Below are positions 1 to 7,806 of a DNA stretch of 23,311 nt, in pieces. The stretch's first letter is position 1, and every line of letters begins with the position of its first letter. Below the pieces are notes generated by a model that worked only from the letters and a program-made list of their open reading frames with translations, did no database searches and was not told where the DNA came from. This DNA is from CAYOXD01 sp964407825 (GTDB lineage: Bacteria > Desulfobacterota > Desulfobacteria > Desulfobacterales > JAFDDL01). Location: assembly GCA_964407825.1 (NCBI GenBank), contig CAYOXD010000040.1, positions 1-23,311 on the forward strand, written 5' to 3'. The position numbers and the translations under genes are program-made.

Positions 1-88
1 GATTGTCGATCACGGTGTAGGTGAAAAATCAGGGAAATACTTGATTGAAGATACCGTCCAAGCCCGCGGCGAGATGCCCTGGATACCA

Positions 89-1252
89 CTAAGAGAGGTT
101 CTCAAAGGCCCGGTTCAAGTCCTCGATCAGGTCGCAGGCCTCTTCTATCCCCACTGAAATCCGGATCAGGGTATCGGATACGCCGATGTCCCGTCGCACT
201 TCCGCCGGTACGGAGGCATGTGTCATCAGGGCCGGGTGTTCGATCAGCGATTCCACACCGCCGAGGCTTTCCGCCAGGGCAAAAATCTTGACATTTCTTA
301 AAAACGCTTCGGCATCGGACAAATTTCCCGCGATTTCAAAGGAGAGCATTCCACCAAACCCGCTCATCTGCATTCTGGCCAATTCATGTTGCGGATGACT
401 CTCAAGCCCGGGATAAATTACCTTGCTGACCCGCGGGTGGGTGGATAGGAATTGCGCCACTTTAAGGGCGTTGTCCTGGTGCCGCCGCATGCGGACAGCG
501 AGCGTCTTGGTGCTGCGCAGCAGCAGGTAGCTGTTAAAGGGCGATTGCATGGTGCCGGCGGCGTTTTGGATAAATTTCAGCCGTTCGTAAAGGTCCCTTC
601 GGTTCACCATGATGGCGCCGCCCACGGAGTCGCTGTGGCCACAGATATACTTGGTGGTGCTGTGCATGGAGATGTCCGCCCCCAGGGTCAGGGGCTTCTG
701 GAAATAGGGGCTCATAAACGTGTTGTCGATGACGAGAGGAATGCCCTTTTCCCGGGATATTCCGGCGATAGCGCCGATGTCGCATAGCCGAAGCAGCGGA
801 TTGGTGGGGGTTTCCATCCAGATCAGCGCGGTATTGATACGGATGGCCTCGGCCACCGCCCCGGCCCGGCGGGCATCCACATAACTTACGTCGATATTGA
901 AGCCGGCGGAAAACACCTTTTCGAACAGCCGCCGCGAACCGCCATACAAATCATCGAAGGCCACCACATGATCACCGGCCTTCAGAAGGCCCAGGCAGAT
1001 GGTTGTCTGGGCGGCAAGGCCCGATGCGAAGGCAAGGCCGTAGCGGGCACCTTCAAGCGCGGCCAGACGGTTTTCCAGGGCATCTCGTGTGGGGTTGCCC
1101 GTTCGCGAGTACTCATAGCCGCCCGTAGGGTTGCGAACGTCCAGGCGGGCAAAGGTGGAGGACAGGTGAACGGGCATGACCACGTCTCCGCTTCCCCCCT
1201 CCTTGCAATTGGGGGTTTCGCCGGCATGGATGGCAAGGGTTTCGAATTCCAT
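89..1252 (-). CDS. Cystathionine gamma-lyase/gamma-synthase family PLP enzyme
   Basis: This 387-residue protein belongs to the Cys/Met-metabolism PLP-dependent family (MetB, MetC, cystathionine gamma-lyase, methionine gamma-lyase), cytosolic and normally tetrameric. The YSRTGNPT signature is at residues 48-55, the cofactor aspartate is D176 in VIDNTF, and the Schiff-base lysine is K201 in HSTTKY. Length is normal for the family. The ATG has a GGAGAG ribosome site. It lies 46 bases downstream of a cystathionine beta-synthase-like gene on the same strand. That pairing suggests reverse transsulfuration, with cleavage of cystathionine to cysteine, 2-oxobutyrate and ammonia. Sequence alone does not separate gamma-lyase from gamma-synthase or methionine gamma-lyase, so the precise reaction is inferred from context. 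Confidence 0.93.
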   Translation of the reverse strand: MEFETLAIHAGETPNCKEGGSGDVVMPVHLSSTFARLDVRNPTGGYEYSRTGNPTRDALENRLAALEGARYGLAFASGLAAQTTICLGLLKAGDHVVAFDDLYGGSRRLFEKVFSAGFNIDVSYVDARRAGAVAEAIRINTALIWMETPTNPLLRLCDIGAIAGISREKGIPLVIDNTFMSPYFQKPLTLGADISMHSTTKYICGHSDSVGGAIMVNRRDLYERLKFIQNAAGTMQSPFNSYLLLRSTKTLAVRMRRHQDNALKVAQFLSTHPRVSKVIYPGLESHPQHELARMQMSGFGGMLSFEIAGNLSDAEAFLRNVKIFALAESLGGVESLIEHPALMTHASVPAEVRRDIGVSDTLIRISVGIEEACDLIEDLNRAFENLS

Positions 1253-1298
1253 CGGTTCTCTCCATTGGATGGGCTCAGGCGGCGGATAGCGCCTGAAC

Positions 1299-2270
1299 TC
1301 ACAAGCTGAATGCGTTATCTTTCAACCAGCCGTCATTATACATTTTGCTCAAATAGCGTGAACCGGAATCCGGCAGGATGACCACCATTTCGGCGGGCGC
1401 GGTCAGTTTTCCAGCGATCTTCAAGGCGCCGGCGACCACGGCGCCGCTGGACCCGCCTACGAAAAGCCCCTCCTGGCGGCACACGCGTCGCCCCCAGAGA
1501 AAAGACTCCTCGTCATCCACCTGCACCATATCGTCGATCACATCGAAGTCCACCGCCTTTACCAGGTAGTCTTCACCGATGCCTTCGAGCTTGTAAACAT
1601 AAGGTTCGGGCAGGATCCCGGATTTGAAATACTCATAGAAAACCGAGCCGACCGGGTCCACGGCAATCACCCGGATCCCGGGCTTTTTCTCCTTGAGAAA
1701 TCGGGCGGCCCCGCTCAGGGTGCCGCCGGTTCCGATGCCGGCGACGAGGTAGTCGATCTCGCCCCGGGTCTGTTCCCAGATTTCCGGTCCCGTGGTGCGG
1801 TAATGGGCCTCGGTGTTCATGGGATTGTTGTACTGATCGGGATAATAGGATCCGGGGGTTTCCGCGGCAATGCGGCGGGCGACGGAATAATAACTTTCCG
1901 GGGAATCCGCCGGCACATCGGTCCGGGTAACGATCACCCGCGCACCGAAGGCCCGCATCAGGTTCTGTTTTTCGTCACTCATCTTGTCCGGCATGGTGAT
2001 GATGCACTGATAGCCCTTGATGGCGGCGATCATGGCAAGGGACGAACCGGTATTGCCCGATGAGTTCTCGACGATGGTCCCCCCGGGAGCGAGCAGCCCC
2101 TGACGTTCGGCCTCCTCGATCATGAAAAGCGCCATCCGATCCTTGACGCTGCCCGAAGGATTCATGAACTCGCATTTACCCCAGATTCTTGCAGTTGATT
2201 CCCGGCCGATGGCGTTGAACTTCACCAGGGGAGTGTTGCCAATGGCTTCCAGTATGTGGTTCACACGCAT
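1299..2270 (-). CDS. Cystathionine beta-synthase-like / cysteine synthase family PLP enzyme
   Basis: This 323-residue fold-type II PLP enzyme has its cofactor lysine at K43 in GSVKDR, the substrate loop SSGNTG at 70-75 and the phosphate-binding GTGGT at 180-184. The segment LEGIGEDYL (228-236) and the C-terminal ILPDSGSRYLSKMYNDGW (298-315) resemble cystathionine beta-synthase more than O-acetylserine sulfhydrylase. It would condense serine (or O-acetylserine) with homocysteine. It has neither the N-terminal heme region nor the C-terminal regulatory CBS-domain pair of animal enzymes, so it is a minimal catalytic core. The start has GGAG about ten bases upstream. It is the first gene of a two-gene transsulfuration unit, divergent from the sensor kinase at 2559. 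A CysK/CysM-type activity remains possible. Confidence 0.9.
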   Translation of the reverse strand: MRVNHILEAIGNTPLVKFNAIGRESTARIWGKCEFMNPSGSVKDRMALFMIEEAERQGLLAPGGTIVENSSGNTGSSLAMIAAIKGYQCIITMPDKMSDEKQNLMRAFGARVIVTRTDVPADSPESYYSVARRIAAETPGSYYPDQYNNPMNTEAHYRTTGPEIWEQTRGEIDYLVAGIGTGGTLSGAARFLKEKKPGIRVIAVDPVGSVFYEYFKSGILPEPYVYKLEGIGEDYLVKAVDFDVIDDMVQVDDEESFLWGRRVCRQEGLFVGGSSGAVVAGALKIAGKLTAPAEMVVILPDSGSRYLSKMYNDGWLKDNAFSL

Positions 2271-2558
2271 GGTTCGCTCCGAACGGTTGAGTTGACAAGT
2301 TGAGATTAAGCATGATCCATAGCGTCATCCATGACAAATTCAAGCCGGATCGGCGTCTGGAGACGACCGAGGCAACTCGTAGGAGGAATTGTAAAATAGG
2401 TTGCTTTAGATGTCCACAGGAACTCGGTGACAATTGCCATTTCAGGTGAAGCTATCGGGTATATGGGATTGCAATCGTAATCCTGATGATCAATACTGGC
2501 ATTAATCCTATCGTGATATCGATTTTGCAGGGACATCCGGGTTGACTGTTGAGGCGGC

Positions 2559-5258
2559 ATGATTCAGAAAAGCCTTTTTATTATAATCCTTGCGAGTATG
2601 ATGATGGCGGCCTCGCCTGAGGCCGCCATGGCCAATGATGCCAAGGTCAAGCGGGTTCTCTATCTCAATTCCTATGATCGCGGCTACCATTGGAGCGATG
2701 ATATTGAACGGGGCCTGATGGAGCGCTTTCGGCAGTCAGGCCTCAATATCGAGGTGTCTGTCGAGTATCTCGACGGCCGCCGCTTTCCGGGAACTGAGCG
2801 TTACAATATGCTGGCTGAGGCACTTGCCGCCAAATATGCCGGATATCGACATGACGTGTTGATTGTCTCCGACAACTTTGCATTCGACTTTGCCATCCAT
2901 TACCGCAAGCGACTCTTCCCGGATCTGCCCATCGTTTTTTGTGGATACAACAATGTCCAGCGGGACGTACTCAAAGGTCTCCGCAATATTACCGGTGTCA
3001 ATGAGAAGGTCGACTTCGCCAAGACGGTCGAATTGGCCATTCGGGTACAGCCGGCCCTTCGCAACCTCGCCTTTATCATCTCGACGGGGGATGCCAGCAA
3101 CAGGCGAATGACCGCACTTGCCGAAGCCACCTTGTTTCCTCAATTGCGCAAGCGTTATCACCTCATCGTGCTCAAGGATGCATCCATGGCCGAGATCCGC
3201 ACTCGCCTCGGCGGATTGCCCAAGGCAAGCGCCGTTTTTCTGATCGGCATGGCCAGCGACCTGATCGAAGGCCGCCGACCGACGCCCGTCGAAAACGGTC
3301 GCATGATTCTGGCGGTGAGCCCGGTCCCGGTCTATTCGTTCTGGGACTTCCACCTCGGCACCGGTATTCTCGGTGGTCATATCATTACCGGCCTGGATCA
3401 GGGGCGGACGGCGGCGGACATGGCGCTTCGCATTCTACACGGAACACCGGCGAACGCCATCCCGGTGAATATGTATTCGCCGACCCGCGATATCATTGAT
3501 TACAGCGTAATGAAAAAATTCGGGATCCAGCTCAAGGCCGTACCTCAAGGATGTACCTTCATCAACCGGCCCGTCTCGCTCTGGGAAAGCTATGGCTTGT
3601 ATATCGGTGTGACGGTGCTGGTCATGTCCCTCGAGTTGCTGCTGGTCATCGCGCTGGTGCTCAGTCTGCGGCAGCGCAAAGAAGCGTTTCGCATGTTGGG
3701 CATGGAACGGGACCTGCTGGAACAGCGTGTTGAGGAACGCACTGGGGAGCTGAAACACTCTCTGTCTTTGCTCAGTGCCTCCCTGGAATCCACCGTCGAT
3801 GGTATCCTCATTGAAGACCGGCAGGGAAAAATTGATCGCTGGAATCAAAAATTCGCCGCTATGTGGAAATTTCCGGAAGTCGTTCTATCCTGCCTCGATG
3901 ATGAAAAAGCAAAACGCCATATCCTTGAGCAACTGGTTGAACCGGAGGAATTTGAGGCCAAAGTCAGAGAGCTACAAGAACATCCGGGACAAACGAGCTT
4001 CGACCAGATCACTCTTACCTCTGGGCGCGTTTTCGAACGATATTCCCAACCGCAACAAATCGAAGATGTCATTGTCGGCCGCGTCTGGTCCTTCCGCGAC
4101 ATCACCGAGCGTAAGCGGGCGGAGGAGCAGGTGCGAAGGAGTGAGGCCAAGTACCGAAACCTTCTCGAAAACATCCCGCAAAAAATATTTTATAAGGATC
4201 GCAACTCTGTCTATGCCGCCGTCAATCCAAGCTATGCAAAAGACTTTGGGATGCTGCCGGAGCACTTCGTGGGAAAGACGGATTACGACTTCTTTCCCCG
4301 CGAATTGGCGGACAAATACCGAACCGATGATCAACGCATCATGTCCCAAGGCGCCGCGGAAGAACTGGATGAAAGCTACATCTCCGGCACCATCCACACG
4401 GTGAAGGCGCCCGTATATGATGAGAACGGAACCATCAGCGGGGTCCTCGGAATCTTTTGGGACATTACCGAGCGCAAGCTTGCGCAGGAGGCGCTCCAGC
4501 AGGCGCACGATGAGCTGGGACATCGTGTGGCCACGCGGACGAGAGAGTTGATGCGGGCCAATGAGTCACTGCGGTTGCTCTCGTCCCGGTTGCTGACCTC
4601 CCAGGAGGAAGAGCAGCGTCGCATTGCAATGGAACTGCACGACCAGACCGGTCAGGATATCATTTTTTTGAAGCTCCAGTTGCAAGCCTTAAAAAACCGG
4701 CTGCGAAACAATCAGCATGACATCGTCAAGGAGTGTGATAAAATCCTGACCTTTACCGATAAGGTCATTGAAGATGTTCGCTCCATGGCCCACGGATTGA
4801 GCCCGAGCGACGTTCAGGCATTGGGACTGTGTTCCGCGTTAAAGGCGTTGATTCAAAATTTTTTCGAGAATACGCGTATTCCCATCCATTTTGATGTGGA
4901 GGCCCTTGATATCGACTTTCACCCGGAAGCACAGATCGTGCTTTACCGAATCTTCCAGGAAGCCCTGACCAACATCTACAAACATGCCCGGGCCAAAACA
5001 GTCTGGATTGACGTCGGCCGCCACGACAATCACCTTTCCATATCCATCAGGGACGACGGAAAAGGTTTTGACACATGCCGCTATCGCACAGGTGAACCCA
5101 CCGTCGAGCGAGGGATGGGCTTGTCCGCCCTGGAGTTGCGCTCCCGCATGATCCGTGCCGATCTGAAAATATCGAGCCAACCCGGTCAGGGCACGGATAT
5201 CACGCTTCTTGTTCCCATGGAGGGCAACCGCATCGCGGGGGGAAAGATTAGTTCGTAA
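2559..5258 (+). CDS. Membrane sensor histidine kinase with ABC-type substrate-binding domain, two PAS domains and NarL-type kinase core
   Basis: The 899-residue protein begins with a signal peptide (hydrophobic 5-18, likely cleavage near 25). A periplasmic domain of the ABC substrate-binding type (TrpX-like, about 30-325) follows. Residues 344-370 form one transmembrane helix, 375-400 a coiled coil, 403-515 the first PAS domain and 530-640 the second. The dimerization region carries the phospho-acceptor H694 in MELHDQTGQD, characteristic of HisKA_3 (NarX/DegS-type) kinases. The ATPase shows N805, DDGKGFD at 832-838 and GMGL at 852-855. It therefore senses an extracytoplasmic small solute and phosphorylates a NarL-type regulator. 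No such regulator is adjacent, so it is an orphan here. A short-spaced GAGG precedes the ATG. It diverges from the transsulfuration genes, which are conceivable but unproven targets. Confidence 0.93.
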   Translation: MIQKSLFIIILASMMMAASPEAAMANDAKVKRVLYLNSYDRGYHWSDDIERGLMERFRQSGLNIEVSVEYLDGRRFPGTERYNMLAEALAAKYAGYRHDVLIVSDNFAFDFAIHYRKRLFPDLPIVFCGYNNVQRDVLKGLRNITGVNEKVDFAKTVELAIRVQPALRNLAFIISTGDASNRRMTALAEATLFPQLRKRYHLIVLKDASMAEIRTRLGGLPKASAVFLIGMASDLIEGRRPTPVENGRMILAVSPVPVYSFWDFHLGTGILGGHIITGLDQGRTAADMALRILHGTPANAIPVNMYSPTRDIIDYSVMKKFGIQLKAVPQGCTFINRPVSLWESYGLYIGVTVLVMSLELLLVIALVLSLRQRKEAFRMLGMERDLLEQRVEERTGELKHSLSLLSASLESTVDGILIEDRQGKIDRWNQKFAAMWKFPEVVLSCLDDEKAKRHILEQLVEPEEFEAKVRELQEHPGQTSFDQITLTSGRVFERYSQPQQIEDVIVGRVWSFRDITERKRAEEQVRRSEAKYRNLLENIPQKIFYKDRNSVYAAVNPSYAKDFGMLPEHFVGKTDYDFFPRELADKYRTDDQRIMSQGAAEELDESYISGTIHTVKAPVYDENGTISGVLGIFWDITERKLAQEALQQAHDELGHRVATRTRELMRANESLRLLSSRLLTSQEEEQRRIAMELHDQTGQDIIFLKLQLQALKNRLRNNQHDIVKECDKILTFTDKVIEDVRSMAHGLSPSDVQALGLCSALKALIQNFFENTRIPIHFDVEALDIDFHPEAQIVLYRIFQEALTNIYKHARAKTVWIDVGRHDNHLSISIRDDGKGFDTCRYRTGEPTVERGMGLSALELRSRMIRADLKISSQPGQGTDITLLVPMEGNRIAGGKISS

Positions 5259-5285
5259 CCTGCCTATCCGGTTATCTCCCGCTAC

Positions 5286-5366
5286 TCGGTATCGGTATCG
5301 AAATCGGGATCGGGATCGGCTCTTGGAAATAGAGGACCAATTTCGATATCGATGGCGGTACCGAAG
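5286..5366. repeat. TCG-phased hexamer tandem repeat
   Basis: Six consecutive hexamers beginning with TCG occupy 5286-5321: TCGGTA twice, TCGAAA, TCGGGA twice, then TCGGCT. A shorter related block (TCGATA, TCGATG, then degenerate GCGGTA and CCGAAG) lies at 5343-5366. Translation on the plus strand would give a meaningless Arg-Tyr/Arg-Asp alternation, so it is not coding. It occupies the 150-bp gap between two convergent genes, where replication slippage would be tolerated. Confidence 0.6.
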
Positions 5367-5408
5367 GGGCCCCCTCCTTGGAAGACAACCGGACTTGCAG
5401 AGATGCAG

Positions 5409-6131
5409 TTATTGGGTTGGGTCAAGCAGCTGTTGCTGGAGCCGTTTGTAATAGAAATTCTGGCCATAGAGGACCGCCACCGGATTGTGCCCGGTGACCC
5501 GATCCTTGGCCACCAGCGTCGTCACCGGGGCCTTGGAATGCATGGTGAACAGCATGTCATGGCCCACGCAGAGCCCCATGATGACGTTCATGTCCGTTCC
5601 GATGCGGTTGAAGATCTCCGCCTGGGCAATGGGGTTGCAGGCCGGTTCGAACATTCCCGGCCGCACTTTGGCTTCCTCGGGCAGGCCAAGCTCGATCTTA
5701 TCGATGCTTCCCGACTTGCAGCATATGCTTAACGGCGTCAGCCCCTGGGCCTCGAGAATATCGCTGAACCGGCGGGTTTCCGCCAGCAGGCCGATACAGG
5801 TGGCAATGCCGATTTTTTGAAACCCCATGAGCTTTGCCAGGGCGATGGTATCTTCCACCCGGGTCCACCGGGCGGTGAGCACATCGCTGTCCGGACTCAT
5901 TTGGTAAGAAAGCCCTTCCACCTGAGCGGCGGCCGCGGCCAGCCTGGCCGTGTCACTCTCCTGCCGATACTGCTGCGCGCTGGATTGGAGGATATCGTCA
6001 TGGTGTTTCGAAGGACAGTTGGCCGGCTGCCCAGCGGGGTTATCCGAAGGGTTCCAGCAATGGAGCGTACCTTTCTTTTCCCATGCAACGCTACAGTTCC
6101 CACAGGTGGGAAGAGGGATATCCTTTTCCAT
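5409..6131 (-). CDS. DUF1847 cysteine-rich putative metal-binding protein
   Basis: With the start placed at the ATG ending at 6131 the protein has 240 residues. An upstream extension of 31 residues is open, but the chosen ATG is preceded by AGGAGAGG and begins the family-like MEKDIPLPTCGNC. N-terminal cysteines C10, C13, C25 and C39 form a C-x2-C plus two spaced cysteines, suggesting a metal or iron-sulfur site. Further conserved-looking cysteines are C112 (in IATCIGLL), the pair C137-C138, C165 and C188 (in GLCVGHD). The family (DUF1847) is annotated as metal-binding, and its function is not established to my knowledge. No transmembrane segment or signal peptide is visible. A perfect TATAAT lies about 100 bases upstream, so it may be transcribed independently of the AraC gene that precedes it. 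Confidence 0.88.
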   Translation of the reverse strand: MEKDIPLPTCGNCSVAWEKKGTLHCWNPSDNPAGQPANCPSKHHDDILQSSAQQYRQESDTARLAAAAAQVEGLSYQMSPDSDVLTARWTRVEDTIALAKLMGFQKIGIATCIGLLAETRRFSDILEAQGLTPLSICCKSGSIDKIELGLPEEAKVRPGMFEPACNPIAQAEIFNRIGTDMNVIMGLCVGHDMLFTMHSKAPVTTLVAKDRVTGHNPVAVLYGQNFYYKRLQQQLLDPTQ

Positions 6132-6134
6132 TTG

Positions 6135-6142
6135 CCTCTCCT
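6135..6142 (-). promoter_or_regulatory. Ribosome binding site deciding the DUF1847 start
   Basis: AGGAGAGG on the minus strand, three bases before the ATG ending at 6131 (six from the AGGAG core). No comparable site precedes the longer open frame, so translation should begin at 6131. Confidence 0.75.
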
Positions 6143-6234
6143 GATGACCAGCCCGGGCTTTCGGCGGTTTCCCATAAGGGGACGGAAATCGTCGAAGGGG
6201 GGTCCGATTCGCATCGATGAGCAATTATTATTTG

Positions 6235-6240
6235 ATTATA
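6235..6240 (-). promoter_or_regulatory. Candidate -10 element for the DUF1847 gene
   Basis: A perfect TATAAT reads toward the DUF1847 start, about 100 bases upstream of it. The -35 region at 17 bp spacing (TTTCGA) is poor, so the promoter would be weak or activator-dependent. It lies just downstream of the AraC-family stop codon. Confidence 0.3.
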
Positions 6241-6267
6241 GGCGGGAAAACTAAGCATCGAAATGGA

Positions 6268-7215
6268 TTATCGCTTCTTTTTCTGGTACATTTCTGCATC
6301 TGCGTCGCGGAATGCGGAAGGCGCCATGGATGTGGTCTTTTTGAAGAATCGGCTGAAGTAGGCGGGATCTTCAAAGCCAAGTTGAAAACCGATCTGTTTG
6401 ATACTCAGATCGGAATGCCGTAACAGCCGTTTTGCCTCAAGGCACAGACGCTCTTCGATGATTCTTTTCGGGGTCATCCCGGTGGCCTCTTTACAGATGT
6501 CCCCCAGCCGTTTGGCGTTCACTCCCAATAAGTCTGCGTATTGTTCAACCGGGTAGTGCTTTGTGTATTCTTTTTCCAGAAGGGAGCTGAACCGGTAGTA
6601 GGCTTTCAGTATTACCCAGTGTTCACTGGACATATCCCTTTCCTGGGGTTCCAGCCGATGGATCTCTATCAAGAACGCATGCAGGAGTACCGCGAGCATG
6701 TGCTCATGGAAGGGCCGATGGGGCTCCCGGCTCTCCCTTTCCATCAGATGGATGATCGAAGACAGTGCGGTGCTATTCTCGTCGGATAACAGGCGGATCG
6801 GAGAGGCATGCATCTTGAAAAGAGAATGCATCATGGCGGCCGTGTAACTCTCCGGAAGCCTCCTTAGGAATGCCCTGCTGAACCTCAGGAGATGCCCCTT
6901 GAGGCCGGTGATATTGATGAAGGCATGGATCTGGTTTCTCGAAAAAACAAAAAGACTGTTGGGTGCGAGCTCATAGGTAATGAATTCAACCATATGTTCA
7001 CCGTGGCCGTGGGTGAACCAGATGATCTCATAGTAATCGTGCCGGTGAGGCACCGTCAACCGCGGCCCGATATCCGCCAGAATTGTTTCCACGGGCGTAT
7101 AATCGAACCCGAACGGCGCAATTCCCATGGATGCCATATCGTGTCTTCTGATTTCGGTCGATTTCGGCATCGTCGATCCTATCATCGGTCTCTTCCGGTC
7201 CGGCTCTCCCGTCAT
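6268..7215 (-). CDS. AraC-family transcriptional regulator
   Basis: The longest form has 315 residues. An N-terminal cupin-like ligand pocket spans about 40-115, with HRHDYYEIIW at 58-67. The C-terminal double helix-turn-helix spans about 210-305: VEQYADLLGVNAKRLGDICKE is the first HTH and IKQIGFQLGFEDPAYFSRFF the second. The second matches the classic AraC FxxxxGxSpxxyr pattern. The start is uncertain: the ATG at 7215 has no proper ribosome site. The ATG ending at 7185 (GGAAGAG) and the one ending at 7170 (AGGA, six-base spacing) look better and give 305 or 300 residues. It sits between a CheY-like receiver and the DUF1847 gene, all on the same strand. The ligand is unknown; the histidine-rich HRHDYYE entry is common in this cupin class. 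Confidence 0.92.
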   Translation of the reverse strand: MTGEPDRKRPMIGSTMPKSTEIRRHDMASMGIAPFGFDYTPVETILADIGPRLTVPHRHDYYEIIWFTHGHGEHMVEFITYELAPNSLFVFSRNQIHAFINITGLKGHLLRFSRAFLRRLPESYTAAMMHSLFKMHASPIRLLSDENSTALSSIIHLMERESREPHRPFHEHMLAVLLHAFLIEIHRLEPQERDMSSEHWVILKAYYRFSSLLEKEYTKHYPVEQYADLLGVNAKRLGDICKEATGMTPKRIIEERLCLEAKRLLRHSDLSIKQIGFQLGFEDPAYFSRFFKKTTSMAPSAFRDADAEMYQKKKR

Positions 7216-7372
7216 CCTGAGAAAATTCGTGATGCTCGAAAAACAATATAAAACGACACCTCAATAAGCAAGGCCCTATCCCCCACGATGCCACAGTTCA
7301 CCCTCCGCGGCGACGTAGCAGACAGGGCCATCCATGCGTAGTTGCCCGTTGTTACACGCGTTATTCCCGTCT

Positions 7373-7750
7373 CTACCCCTTGACCGGATCCATTGCGCCT
7401 ACCCGATTCAACTCTGAAAGGAGCTGCTCCATGGTAAAAGGCTTTTCAATGAATCCGGCGCAGCCCTTTCGCAGGGCATCTAGGATCAGTTCCTTGCTGC
7501 CATAGGCGCTCATGAGGATTACCGGAAGCTGAGGGTAACCTTGTCTGATATGCTCCAGAAGCGCCAATCCGTTCATGCCGGGCATGGAGTAATCGGTAAG
7601 GATCACATCCATGTCAGCGGCATGCCGGTGAATCAGAGCCAGGGACTCCTGTGCACCCGGTGCGGTCATCACCGAATATCCATTTGATTTCAGAGATAGT
7701 TCCAGGCTGAACAGCTGATTGGGGTCGTCATCGATAATGAGTATCTTCAT
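7373..7750 (-). CDS. Single-domain response regulator (CheY-like receiver)
   Basis: This 125-residue stand-alone receiver domain has the acidic pocket D7-D9, phospho-acceptor D53 in ILTDYSMPGMNG, switch residue S81 and conserved K103-P104 in IEKPF. There is no output domain after residue 120. It follows the chemoreceptor gene by 56 bases on the same strand and probably shares its transcript, which suggests a role as a CheY-like or phosphorelay output linked to that receptor. The F at 105 and the MEQLLSEL tail are more typical of phosphorelay receivers than of flagellar-motor CheY, so motor binding is uncertain. GGGA lies six bases before the ATG. Confidence 0.93.
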   Translation of the reverse strand: MKILIIDDDPNQLFSLELSLKSNGYSVMTAPGAQESLALIHRHAADMDVILTDYSMPGMNGLALLEHIRQGYPQLPVILMSAYGSKELILDALRKGCAGFIEKPFTMEQLLSELNRVGAMDPVKG

Positions 7751-7806
7751 TGTATTCCCAGAGAGGCTGCTGATAAATTTTGGATCAGGGGCCTTGTTTC
7801 CCTTGC

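Noticed and set aside
2..156. Open plus-strand frame at the left edge, considered as the end of a neighbouring gene
   Set aside because: It would overlap the cystathionine gene by over 60 bases antisense, and the peptide is not recognisable.
2381..2391. AGGAGG sequence in the divergent region suggesting a small gene
   Set aside because: The only start-like codon at proper spacing is TTG followed at once by a stop; no small gene fits.
5286..5366. CRISPR-like repeat
   Set aside because: Units are six bases, contiguous and without spacers.
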